Source of the DNA: an uncultured Chloroflexota bacterium | Lineage (GTDB): Bacteria > Chloroflexota > Limnocylindria > Limnocylindrales > CSP1-4 | Assembly (NCBI GenBank): GCA_903822495.1 | Contig: CAIJPD010000060.1 | Span: 1-42,051 of the forward strand | Length of the DNA stretch: 42,051 nt | Reading direction: 5' to 3' | Part shown: positions 15,794-23,236 of the stretch, piece by piece | Position numbering within the stretch: the stretch's first letter is position 1 | Layout: each line of letters opens with the position of its first letter | Program-made: the position numbers and the translations under genes | The notes under the pieces: generated by a model | The model's input: the letters and a program-made list of their open reading frames with translations, nothing else | Database searches by the model: none | Told to the model about the DNA's origin: nothing

Positions 15794-17496
15794 CCCTGCC
15801 CAGTGATCTCGACATCGCCCGCTCCGTCAAGCCTCGGCTGATCCACGACGTCGCGCACGAGCTGGGCCTGCGCGACGAGGAGATCGAGCCGTACGGCTGG
15901 ACCAAGGCCAAGATCAGCCTTGAGGCCATCACCCGCCTGGAGGCCGCGCGGCCGCGCGGCAAGTACGTCGTGGTCACCGCGATCACGCCGACGCCGCTGG
16001 GCGAGGGCAAGACCACCACCACCATCGGCCTGGCCCAGGGCCTCAACCGGATCGGCAAGAAGGCCGCCGTCACCATCCGCCAGCCCAGCCTGGGGCCGGT
16101 CTTCGGGATCAAGGGCGGCGCCGCCGGGGGCGGCTACAGCCAGGTCATCCCCATGGAGGACTTCAACCTCCACCTGACCGGCGACGTCCACGCGATCGGC
16201 GCCGCGCACAACCTGGCCGCCGCCTTCATCGACAACCACATCCACCACAAGAACGTGCTGGGGATCGACCCCTCCAACGTCTACTGGCCGCGTGTCCTGG
16301 ACATCAGCGACCGGGCCATCCGCAAGGTGATCGTGGGGCTGGGCGGCAAGGAGAACGGGCCCATTCGCGAGACGGAGTTCGTCATCACGGTCGCCAGCGA
16401 GGTGATGGCGATCCTGGCGCTCGCCTCGGACCTGCAGGACCTCCGGACCCGGCTGGGTCGGGTGGTGCTGGCGCTCAACCGCGAGGGGACCCCGGTCACC
16501 GCCGAGGACCTCCACGTGGCCGGTGCCATGACCGCCCTCCTCACCGACGCCATCAAGCCGAACCTCCTGCAGACGCTCGAAGGCGGGCCGGCCTTCGTCC
16601 ACTGCGGCCCCTTCGCCAACATCGCGCATGGCAACAATTCGGTCCTGGCCGACCGCCTGGCGCTGGTGACCAACGAGATCGTGTGCACCGAGGCCGGCTT
16701 TGGCGCCGATATGGGCGCCGAGAAGTTCTTTGACATCAAGTGCCGCGCCAGCGGGCTGCGCCCGGACGCCGCGGTGGTGGTCGCCACCATTCGAGCGCTC
16801 AAGATGCACGGCGGGGTGGGCAGGATCGTGGCCGGCAAGCCGCTGGACCCCGCACTCTCGGTGGAGAACGTGGCCGCGGTCCGGGCCGGTGCCGCCAACC
16901 TGGCAAAGCAGATCGAGAACGTCCGCGCGTTCAACGTCCCGGTGGTGGTGGCGATCAACGCCTTCCCCACGGACACCGCCGCGGAGATCGAGGCGGTCCG
17001 CGAGGTGAGCCTGGCCGCGGGTGCCCGCGCCGCCGTGGTGGCGGATCACTGGGCGCGCGGCGGGGCAGGCGCCGAGGACCTGGCGCACGCCGTCTGGGCT
17101 GCCGCGGAGGAGGGCGCACCCGACTTCCGGCTGCTCTACCCGGACCACGTGCCGCTGTCCACCAAGATCGAGACGATCGCGCGCCGCATCTACGGCGCGG
17201 ATGGGGTGGACCTCGCCCCGCTGGCCGCCCGCCAGCTCGCCCAATTCGAGGCGCAGGGCTTTGGTGACTTGCCCATCTGCATGGCCAAGACCCAGTACAG
17301 CCTCAGCCACGACGCCAACCTCAAGGGCCGGCCCTCCAACTTCCGGCTGCCCATCCGCGAGGTCAACCTCTCGGCCGGCGCGGGATTCATCACGCCGCTG
17401 GTCGGCGAGATGCGGACCATGCCGGGCCTGCCGTCGCGGCCGGGCGGCGAGCGGATCGACATCGACGCGGACGGCCAGGTCGTTGGGCTCTTCTAG
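15790..17496 (+). CDS. fhs: Formate-tetrahydrofolate ligase
   Basis: A 568-residue enzyme, close to the usual 555-560, joining formate to tetrahydrofolate with ATP to give 10-formyl-THF. Family motifs are clear: the P-loop TPLGEGKTTTTIGLAQGL (about 65-82), PSLGPVFGIKGGAAGGGY, MEDFNLHLTGD, EAGFGADMGAEKFFDIKCR and the C-terminal GEMRTMPGLP. GTG 15790 overlaps the folD stop and has a GAGGTG ribosome site about 7 nt upstream. The set runs formate to formyl-THF (Fhs), methenyl-THF (FchA) and methylene-THF (FolD), or the reverse. No acetyl-CoA synthase or formate dehydrogenase is in the window, so a one-carbon pool role is safer than acetogenesis. Confidence 0.97.
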   Translation: MTLPSDLDIARSVKPRLIHDVAHELGLRDEEIEPYGWTKAKISLEAITRLEAARPRGKYVVVTAITPTPLGEGKTTTTIGLAQGLNRIGKKAAVTIRQPSLGPVFGIKGGAAGGGYSQVIPMEDFNLHLTGDVHAIGAAHNLAAAFIDNHIHHKNVLGIDPSNVYWPRVLDISDRAIRKVIVGLGGKENGPIRETEFVITVASEVMAILALASDLQDLRTRLGRVVLALNREGTPVTAEDLHVAGAMTALLTDAIKPNLLQTLEGGPAFVHCGPFANIAHGNNSVLADRLALVTNEIVCTEAGFGADMGAEKFFDIKCRASGLRPDAAVVVATIRALKMHGGVGRIVAGKPLDPALSVENVAAVRAGAANLAKQIENVRAFNVPVVVAINAFPTDTAAEIEAVREVSLAAGARAAVVADHWARGGAGAEDLAHAVWAAAEEGAPDFRLLYPDHVPLSTKIETIARRIYGADGVDLAPLAARQLAQFEAQGFGDLPICMAKTQYSLSHDANLKGRPSNFRLPIREVNLSAGAGFITPLVGEMRTMPGLPSRPGGERIDIDADGQVVGLF

Positions 17497-17506
17497 CGGC
17501 GCGCCG

Positions 17507-18895
17507 GTGCCGGCCGCGGGGCTCGCCCGGGCCGTGCACTCGCAGCGCTTCCCCGTGAACCGCGACGTCGGGCTGCTCTTCCTCTCGCGCTCGCTCCGGA
17601 TGTTCGCGAACGGGTCGGCGGTCCTGGTGCTGGTGCTCTACCTGGCCGCTCTCGGGTTCGACGGCGCGGCGATCGGGTTGCTGCTCACGCTGACCCTGAT
17701 GGGCGGCACGCTGCTCAGCCTGGTCCTGACCACCCGCGCCGACGGCTGGGGCCGCCGCCGGGTCCTGATCCTGGGCGGCGTCCTGATGGCCTTCGCCAGC
17801 CTGGCCTTCATCGTCAGCGACAGCTACCCGGTCCTGGTGGTCGCGGCGATCATCGGCATGATCTCGCCGTCGGGCGGGGACGTGGGCCCATTCCTGCCGA
17901 TCGAACAGGCGTCACTGAGCCACATCGTCCCGGACCGGTCGCGGACCCCGGCCTTTGGCTGGTACCAGGTCGCCGGCTCCGTCTCGGCAGGGGTCGGCGC
18001 GATCGTCGCGGGCACCGTCGTCACGGTCCTCAAGGACGCCGGCGTCGGGGAGCTCAACGCCTATCGCGCCGTGATCGGGATCTCGGTCGTCGTCGGCTTC
18101 GTCCTCGCGGGCATCTTCCTCTTCGCCAGCCCCGCCATGGAGGTTGGGCGTGCCAAGGTGCGCGCGGGGAGCCGGTTCGGCATCCACAAGTCCAAGGGGA
18201 TCGTCGCCCGCCTGTCCGCGCTGTTCGCCGTGGACTCATTCGCCAGCGGCCTGATCCCCATGAGCCTGGTGATCTACTGGATCCACGTCCGGTTTGACGT
18301 CCCCGAGCTTGGCCTCGGCGGGATCTCGCTGGGCTTCAACTTCCTGACCGGGATCTCGGCGCCGCTCTCGGTCTGGGTCTCGCGCCGGATCGGCCTCGTG
18401 AACACGATGGTCTTCACGCACATTCCCGCCAGCCTGCTGCTCATCACCATCCCGTACATGCCCACGGCCCAGCTGGCCGTGGCCGTGGTGCTCATCCGGG
18501 CGATGATCACCCAGATGGACGTTCCGGTCCGCCAGAGCTACACGATGGCGGTGGTGGAGCCCGATGAGCGGTCCGCGACGGCCGGGGTCACGAACATGGT
18601 CCGCAGCCTGAGCCAGGCGGCCGGCCCGGGGATCTCCACGCCGCTCCTGATCGTGGCCTCGACCTGGACGCTGCCCTTCCTCATCGGTGGGCTCCTGAAG
18701 GTGGGCTACGACCTGTCGCTCTGGCGGCTGTTCCGCTCGCGACCGGCGCCGGAGGAGCGAAAGGCGGTCGAAGCCGCCGCCGCCGAAGCGGCTGCCGACG
18801 CGGCTGCCGACGCGGCCGCCCGGGCCGCCAACGCCGACGCCGCCGCCGACACCGCTGCCGGTGCCCCGGAGGCGCCCACCGCGCCGCCGACGTGA
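17507..18895 (+). CDS. MFS transporter, first of a tandem pair
   Basis: A 462-residue major facilitator with about 12 membrane segments and motif A (TTRADGWGRRRVLILGG, about 72-88) between helices 2 and 3. Further landmarks are SPSGGDVGPFLPIEQASLSH and YTMAVVEPDERSATAG. After LFRSRPAPEERK the protein ends in about 40 Ala-rich residues (AEAAADAAADAAARAANAD) that are probably disordered or helical. GTG 17507 lies 10 nt after fhs; an in-frame TTG at 17483 and GTG at 17534 are alternatives. Its position behind the folate genes could mean transport of a one-carbon source or folate, but nothing in the sequence fixes the substrate. Confidence 0.85.
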   Translation: MPAAGLARAVHSQRFPVNRDVGLLFLSRSLRMFANGSAVLVLVLYLAALGFDGAAIGLLLTLTLMGGTLLSLVLTTRADGWGRRRVLILGGVLMAFASLAFIVSDSYPVLVVAAIIGMISPSGGDVGPFLPIEQASLSHIVPDRSRTPAFGWYQVAGSVSAGVGAIVAGTVVTVLKDAGVGELNAYRAVIGISVVVGFVLAGIFLFASPAMEVGRAKVRAGSRFGIHKSKGIVARLSALFAVDSFASGLIPMSLVIYWIHVRFDVPELGLGGISLGFNFLTGISAPLSVWVSRRIGLVNTMVFTHIPASLLLITIPYMPTAQLAVAVVLIRAMITQMDVPVRQSYTMAVVEPDERSATAGVTNMVRSLSQAAGPGISTPLLIVASTWTLPFLIGGLLKVGYDLSLWRLFRSRPAPEERKAVEAAAAEAAADAAADAAARAANADAAADTAAGAPEAPTAPPT

Positions 18896-20160
18896 GCGCT
18901 GGGCGCCGGGATCTCGATCCAGCGCACGCGTACCCGCACCCGCACGCCGAGCGCGACGTCCGGATCCTCTTCCTCACCCGCTTCGCGCGGCTGTACGGGT
19001 ACGGCGCCGTCGCGGTCATGCTGGTGCTCTATCTCGCGCGCCTGGGCTTCAGCGGCAGCGAGATCGGCCTGCTCCTCAGCCTGACGATGTTCGGTGACGT
19101 GGGGGTCAGCCTCTGGCTCACCACTCACGCCGACCGCTTCGGCCGGCGCCGGACCCTGATCCTGGGCAGCTTCCTGATGGCCGGATCGGGGCTGGTCTTC
19201 GCGGCGAGCACGCTCTTCCCGGTGCTCCTGGTGGCGGCCACCCTCGGGGTCATCAGCCCGTCCGGCGGGGAGGTCGGGCCGTTCCTGGCGGTGGAGCAGG
19301 CGTCGCTCACCCAGTCCGTGGCGTCCGCGCGCCGGACCTCGATCTTTGGCTGGTACAACGTCGTGGGGAGCGTCGCGACGGCGCTGGGCGCCCTGGTGAC
19401 GGGCATCGCGATCTCCACCATGATCGGGACGGGGATGGACGCCCTGGATGCATACCGGGTGATGCTGCTGTCGTACGGCGGGGTGGGTCTCCTGCTGGCC
19501 GCCATGTTCTGGACGGTCTCCGCGGGCGTGGAGGCCCCGGAGCCAGTAGACGGCACGATCGCCGGCCGGCTCGGCCTCCACAAGTCGCGCGGCGTGATCT
19601 TCCGGCTGTCGGCGCTCTTCGTGGTCGATTCCTTCGCCGGAGGCCTGGCCATGCAGAGCCTGCTGGCCTACTGGTTCCATGTCACCTACGGGGTGTCCGA
19701 AGCCGCGTTGGGCGGGATCTTCTTTGGCGCCAACCTGTTGTCCGCCGCGTCGGCGCTGGCGGCGGCCCGGATCGCCAAGCGGATCGGCCTGATCAACACG
19801 ATGGTGTTCACACACCTCCCGTCGAATGTCCTGCTGATCCTGGTCCCGTTGATGCCCAACCTGGAGCTGGCGATCCTGGTGCTGCTCCTCCGCTTCAGCA
19901 TCAGCCAGATGGATGTCCCCACGCGCCAGAGCTACACCATGGCGGTGGTGGATCCCGACGAGCGCTCGGCCGCGGCCGGCGTGACGGCCATCGCGCGCAC
20001 GGGCGGGGCGGCGCTGGGGCCCAACATCGCGGCGCCGCTCATCGGCGTGGCGTCCACGGCCATGATCCCGTTCTTCCTGGCCGGCGCCCTGAAGATCGCC
20101 TACGACATCGCGCTCTGGAAGCTGTTCCGGTCTCGACCAGCGCCCGAAGAGGTCAAGTAG
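18892..20160 (+). CDS. MFS transporter, second of a tandem pair
   Basis: A 422-residue paralogue of the preceding transporter, alignable over its whole length. Shared landmarks are motif A (TTHADRFGRRRTLILGS), SPSGGEVGPFLAVEQASLTQ, INTMVFTHLPSN, YTMAVVDPDERSAAAG and LFRSRPAPEEVK. The Ala-rich tail of the first copy is absent. GTG 18892 overlaps the previous TGA by GTGA, so the two are translationally coupled. The duplication could give two transporters of related specificity or a heteromeric pair. Substrate unknown. Confidence 0.85.
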   Translation: MSAGRRDLDPAHAYPHPHAERDVRILFLTRFARLYGYGAVAVMLVLYLARLGFSGSEIGLLLSLTMFGDVGVSLWLTTHADRFGRRRTLILGSFLMAGSGLVFAASTLFPVLLVAATLGVISPSGGEVGPFLAVEQASLTQSVASARRTSIFGWYNVVGSVATALGALVTGIAISTMIGTGMDALDAYRVMLLSYGGVGLLLAAMFWTVSAGVEAPEPVDGTIAGRLGLHKSRGVIFRLSALFVVDSFAGGLAMQSLLAYWFHVTYGVSEAALGGIFFGANLLSAASALAAARIAKRIGLINTMVFTHLPSNVLLILVPLMPNLELAILVLLLRFSISQMDVPTRQSYTMAVVDPDERSAAAGVTAIARTGGAALGPNIAAPLIGVASTAMIPFFLAGALKIAYDIALWKLFRSRPAPEEVK

Positions 20161-20170
20161 GGGCCCGGGC

Positions 20171-20605
20171 GTGCCCATCCTCGCGTCCTACTTCTTCCTG
20201 GCGGTCGCCGTGACGCTCCTGCTCATGGATGCCACGGGCCAGATGCGGTTCTCGGCGGGCGCGGCCCGGCGCCTTCGGGCGGTGGGGGTCGTCGCCGCGG
20301 GCGGGCCGGGGCTGGCCCCGGTGGCCGCGCTGCTCACCGGCCGCCTCGAGATGGGCTGGCCGTTCCCCCTGATCGCGCTGGCGTACCTGGGGCTGTTCCT
20401 GGCCTGGACGGCGGCGGTGGCGGGATGGCTGGGTGGCCCGCGCGGCGGTGGCGGCCTGCGCCGGACGATCTACGCCGCGCTGATCTTCCTGGCGGCCCTG
20501 CCCAGCGCGGCACTCCTTGTCCTGACGCCCTTCGTGGCGATCGCGGGGCTCGGGCTGGCGCGGCCGCACGTGGAGCAGGACGGGCGGGTCGGTCGCAGCG
20601 GCTGA
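20171..20605 (+). CDS. Small integral membrane protein of unknown function
   Basis: A 144-residue protein with four hydrophobic segments (about 3-20, 38-56, 63-83 and 99-126) joined by short Gly/Arg loops and a hydrophilic C-terminus. GTG 20171 lies 10 nt after the second MFS gene, in the same direction, so it probably belongs to that transcript. No family motif is recognised. Confidence 0.6.
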   Translation: MPILASYFFLAVAVTLLLMDATGQMRFSAGAARRLRAVGVVAAGGPGLAPVAALLTGRLEMGWPFPLIALAYLGLFLAWTAAVAGWLGGPRGGGGLRRTIYAALIFLAALPSAALLVLTPFVAIAGLGLARPHVEQDGRVGRSG

Positions 20606-20670
20606 CGGGCCGGTCGGCCAGCGCGGCCGATGGGCAGCCACCCGGCCGGGCGGACGCCGGGGAATCTTGG

Positions 20671-20676
20671 TACCGT
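20671..20676 (+). promoter_or_regulatory. -10 element for leaderless panD transcript
   Basis: TACCGT ends 6 nt before GTG 20683, matching the TANNNT-N6-start pattern seen elsewhere in the window. No Shine-Dalgarno sequence is possible in the gap. Confidence 0.45.
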
Positions 20677-20682
20677 CGGGGC

Positions 20683-21072
20683 GTGACAGCCTTCAGGAAG
20701 ATGCTCGGCGCGAAGATCCATCGCGCCACGGTGACCCAGGCAGACCTCGACTACGAGGGGAGCCTGACGATCCCGCCCAACCTCCTGGGCCTGGCCGACA
20801 TCGCCGAGAACGAGGCGGTCAACGTCTGGAACGTCACGCGCGGGACCCGCTTCGAGACGTACGCCATTCGCGGGGCGGAGGGCTCGCACGACATCTGCGC
20901 CAACGGCGCGGCGGCCCACCTGGCCCAGCCCGGTGACATCGTCATCGTCGCGACGTTCGTGCTGGTCGCCGAGGCCGACGTGAAGGCGCATGAGCCAACG
21001 GTCGTCTTCGTCGATTCGCACAACCGCCCCACCGGGAAGCGGCGCGAGATCCCCGGGCCGCACCGGGCCTGA
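20683..21072 (+). CDS. panD: Aspartate 1-decarboxylase
   Basis: A 129-residue pro-enzyme that makes beta-alanine from L-aspartate for pantothenate and CoA. It matches PanD end to end: FRKMLGAKIHRATVTQADLDYEGSLTI, where self-cleavage between Gly26 and Ser27 creates the pyruvoyl cofactor, then NVTRGTRFETYAI, NGAAAHLAQPGDIVIV and FVDSHNRPTG. Length is normal. GTG 20683 gives the usual N-terminus and is supported by a -10 element 6 nt upstream. No other pantothenate gene is nearby. Confidence 0.96.
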   Translation: MTAFRKMLGAKIHRATVTQADLDYEGSLTIPPNLLGLADIAENEAVNVWNVTRGTRFETYAIRGAEGSHDICANGAAAHLAQPGDIVIVATFVLVAEADVKAHEPTVVFVDSHNRPTGKRREIPGPHRA

Positions 21073-21216
21073 CCCGGCCGGAGGCGCCACGAGGTCCCCG
21101 GCCCTCGCCAACCCTGAGTGGGCCGGCTCGCCCGCGACGACCAAAGACGGTCCTTGCGGGTATCTTCTTGGCGATCCTGGGCACGTTGGCCCACCAGCCG
21201 CCGCCGAGAGGGCTCC

Positions 21217-22446
21217 GTGGACTCCATCGAACACATCGTCATCATCGGGGCCGGCCTGGCCGGCGTGCACGCGGCGGCCACGTTGCGCAACCGCGGGTTT
21301 GACGGGACCATCACGCTCCTGGGCGAGGACCCGGAGCGCCCGTACAACCGCCCGCCGCTCTCCAAGTCGTACCTCGTGGGCAAGCGCGAGCGCGATGGTC
21401 TGGACGTCAATCCCGCCGCCTTCTACGCGGAGCAGCGGATCGACCTGCGTCCGGGCATCTCCGTGGTCGCTATCCAGCCCGCAACGTTGGAGGTCGTCCT
21501 GGGCACCGGCGAGCGCCTGCGGGCGGACCGGATCCTCCTCGCGACCGGATCCGCACCGCGCCGTCTCGGGATCCCGGGCGAGGATCTGCCCGGTGTCCAG
21601 GCGTTGCGCACCCTCGCCGACGCGGATGCCCTCAAGGCCGCCCTGATCCGCGGGGACCGGGTGGTGGTCGTCGGCGCCGGCTGGATCGGCGGGGAGGTTG
21701 CCTCGTCGCTCCGGAGCCTGGGTCACGACGTGACGGTCCTGGAGTTCCGTTCCTCACCCCTGGAGATGGTGGTTGGGCCGATCGTGGGTGGCGTGCTCGG
21801 CGTGCTCCATCGTGACCACGGCGTTGACCTTCGGCTGGGGGCAGGCGTCACGCGAATCCTCGGCACGGACCGGGTCACGGGCGTCGAGGTCAACGCCAGC
21901 GAGACGATCGCCGCGGCCTGCGTCGTCATGGCCGTGGGCGTCGCGCCCCGCACGGAGTTGGGGCGCGACGCGGGCCTGGCCGCCGGCGATGGTATCCGGG
22001 TGAACGCTGAGCTGGAGACATCGATCCCGGGCGTGTTCGCGGCGGGCGACGTGGCCGCCTACTGGAATCCGTTCTACCAGCAGCGGATTCGGACGGAGCA
22101 CTCCTCCAACGCGCGCAACCAAGGCCAGGCCGCCGCCGCGGCGATGCTGGGCGAGGGGGTGCCATTCGATGCCATCCCGTCCTTCTCGTCGGAGCAGCAC
22201 GGCCTTCGCATCGAGGTGATCGGGCACGCTGCCACATCCGACGTGGAGGTCATCCGGGGGAGCCTGGAGGCGCGAATGTTCGTGGCCTTCCGCCTCGACC
22301 AGGACGGGCGCGTCCTGTCCGGCACGGCCGTGGGCGTCCCCGACACGGGCAAGGTGATCGAGCGGCTGATCCGCTCGCGCGCCGTGGTGGACCCGGCTCG
22401 CCTGGCCGATACGGACGTGCCGATCGAGGTGTTGGCGGCCGGCTGA
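21217..22446 (+). CDS. FAD-dependent ferredoxin/rubredoxin reductase-like oxidoreductase
   Basis: A 409-residue flavoprotein of the type that passes electrons from NAD(P)H to a ferredoxin or rubredoxin. The N-terminal FAD site is HIVIIGAGLAGVHAA (about 6-20), followed by ERPYNRPPLSKSYLVG, typical of oxygenase-coupled ferredoxin reductases. The NAD site is VVVGAGWIGGEVASSL (about 149-164), the second FAD motif IPGVFAAGDVA (about 269-279), and EHSSNARNQGQAAAAAMLG precedes the C-terminal reductase domain. GTG 21217 has a purine-rich GAGAGGG site upstream and TATCTT (21161-21166) as a possible -10. No ferredoxin is adjacent; the Rieske protein 19 kb away is a possible but unproven partner. Confidence 0.9.
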   Translation: MDSIEHIVIIGAGLAGVHAAATLRNRGFDGTITLLGEDPERPYNRPPLSKSYLVGKRERDGLDVNPAAFYAEQRIDLRPGISVVAIQPATLEVVLGTGERLRADRILLATGSAPRRLGIPGEDLPGVQALRTLADADALKAALIRGDRVVVVGAGWIGGEVASSLRSLGHDVTVLEFRSSPLEMVVGPIVGGVLGVLHRDHGVDLRLGAGVTRILGTDRVTGVEVNASETIAAACVVMAVGVAPRTELGRDAGLAAGDGIRVNAELETSIPGVFAAGDVAAYWNPFYQQRIRTEHSSNARNQGQAAAAAMLGEGVPFDAIPSFSSEQHGLRIEVIGHAATSDVEVIRGSLEARMFVAFRLDQDGRVLSGTAVGVPDTGKVIERLIRSRAVVDPARLADTDVPIEVLAAG

Positions 22447-22497
22447 GATCGACCCCGGCCCACCGGGCAAGACGCCAGGTCTGGGCGGCCCGCTTGG

Positions 22498-22520
22498 GGC
22501 GGCAGCCCGGACTCGAACCC
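22498..22520 (-). other. tRNA T-arm/acceptor-like fragment, not a tRNA gene
   Basis: Read on the minus strand, the DNA right after dedA contains GGTTCGAGTCC followed by GGGCTGCCGCCCCA, like the T-loop and 3' acceptor end of a tRNA. The T-stem pairs badly and the upstream DNA is dedA coding sequence, so there is no 5' half. It could be a tRNA-derived attachment-site remnant or chance. Confidence 0.2.
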
Positions 22521-23179
22521 TAGGCGGCCCGCCTGGGCCGGCCCGGCATGCCCAGGCGCCACCAGATGAACGCGACCACCCCCACGACCACGACCACGGC
22601 GATCGCCATGTCGAACGGCTGGAGCGCGTGGCGGATGTTGGTCCAGTTGGCGCCCAGCTGCTGACCGGCGTACACCAGCGCGATCGACCAGGGGAGCGCG
22701 CCGAGGGTGGAGAACAGGATGAACGTGCCCAGCGGCATGCGCGCCACGCCCGCCGGGAACGAGATGAACGTCCGGACCACGGGCAGCATCCGCGAGAAGA
22801 ACGCCGTGGCGGCGCCGTACTTCGTGAAGAAGTGGTCCGCCAGCTCGATCTCGTGCTCCCTGATCAGCAGGTACTTGCCCCAGCGCTGCAGGAACGGGCG
22901 CCCGCCGTACGCGCCGATCGCGTAGCCGACGAGCGACCCGACGGTGTTGCCCAGGGTCGCCACGATCACCACGACCCAGAAGAGCCAGGGCCCCTTCGTG
23001 AGGGGCTCCACCTTGGTCGGGTCGGACACCATGAACCCCCCGAACGGCAGGACCAACTCCGACGGGAGCGGGACCATGGCGGATTCGATGGCCATCGCGA
23101 GCCCGACGCCCAGGTAGCCGATGGCGCCGTACAGGCTGTCGAGGAACGGGATGACGATCTGGTCGATGAACGCGAGCAA
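22520..23179 (-). CDS. DedA-family membrane protein
   Basis: A 219-residue inner-membrane protein of the DedA/VTT family, implicated in recycling undecaprenyl-phosphate or phospholipids across the membrane. It shows the family's acidic entry helix AMAIESAMVPLPSELVLPFGG, the GNTVGSLVGYAIGAYGG segment and FFSRMLPVVRTFISFPAGVARMPLGTF with its Arg pair, then a C-terminal helix. TTG at 23179 was chosen because a GGAG ribosome site lies 7 nt upstream and the first helix begins right after it; the open frame upstream is antisense to hutH. It diverges from hutH across a palindrome. Confidence 0.88.
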   Translation of the reverse strand: MLAFIDQIVIPFLDSLYGAIGYLGVGLAMAIESAMVPLPSELVLPFGGFMVSDPTKVEPLTKGPWLFWVVVIVATLGNTVGSLVGYAIGAYGGRPFLQRWGKYLLIREHEIELADHFFTKYGAATAFFSRMLPVVRTFISFPAGVARMPLGTFILFSTLGALPWSIALVYAGQQLGANWTNIRHALQPFDMAIAVVVVVGVVAFIWWRLGMPGRPRRAA

Positions 23180-23211
23180 GGGAGCACTCCAGCACGACCC
23201 GGGACGCCGGC

Positions 23212-23231
23212 CAGCATAGCCGACTATGCTG
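23212..23231. promoter_or_regulatory. 20-bp palindrome overlapping divergent dedA and hutH promoters
   Basis: CAGCATAG-ccga-CTATGCTG has perfect 8-bp arms. Its right arm contains TATGCT (23225-23230), 6 nt before the hutH GTG and so a leaderless -10. The mirrored TATGCT on the minus strand (23218-23213) is suitably placed as the dedA -10. A protein bound here would block both promoters. The sequence does not match the classical HutC operator. Confidence 0.6.
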
Positions 23232-23236
23232 CGGCC

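Noticed and set aside
22470..22540. Possible complete tRNA gene on the minus strand
   Set aside because: Only a T-loop/acceptor-like end is present; the T-stem does not pair and the place of the 5' half is occupied by dedA coding sequence.
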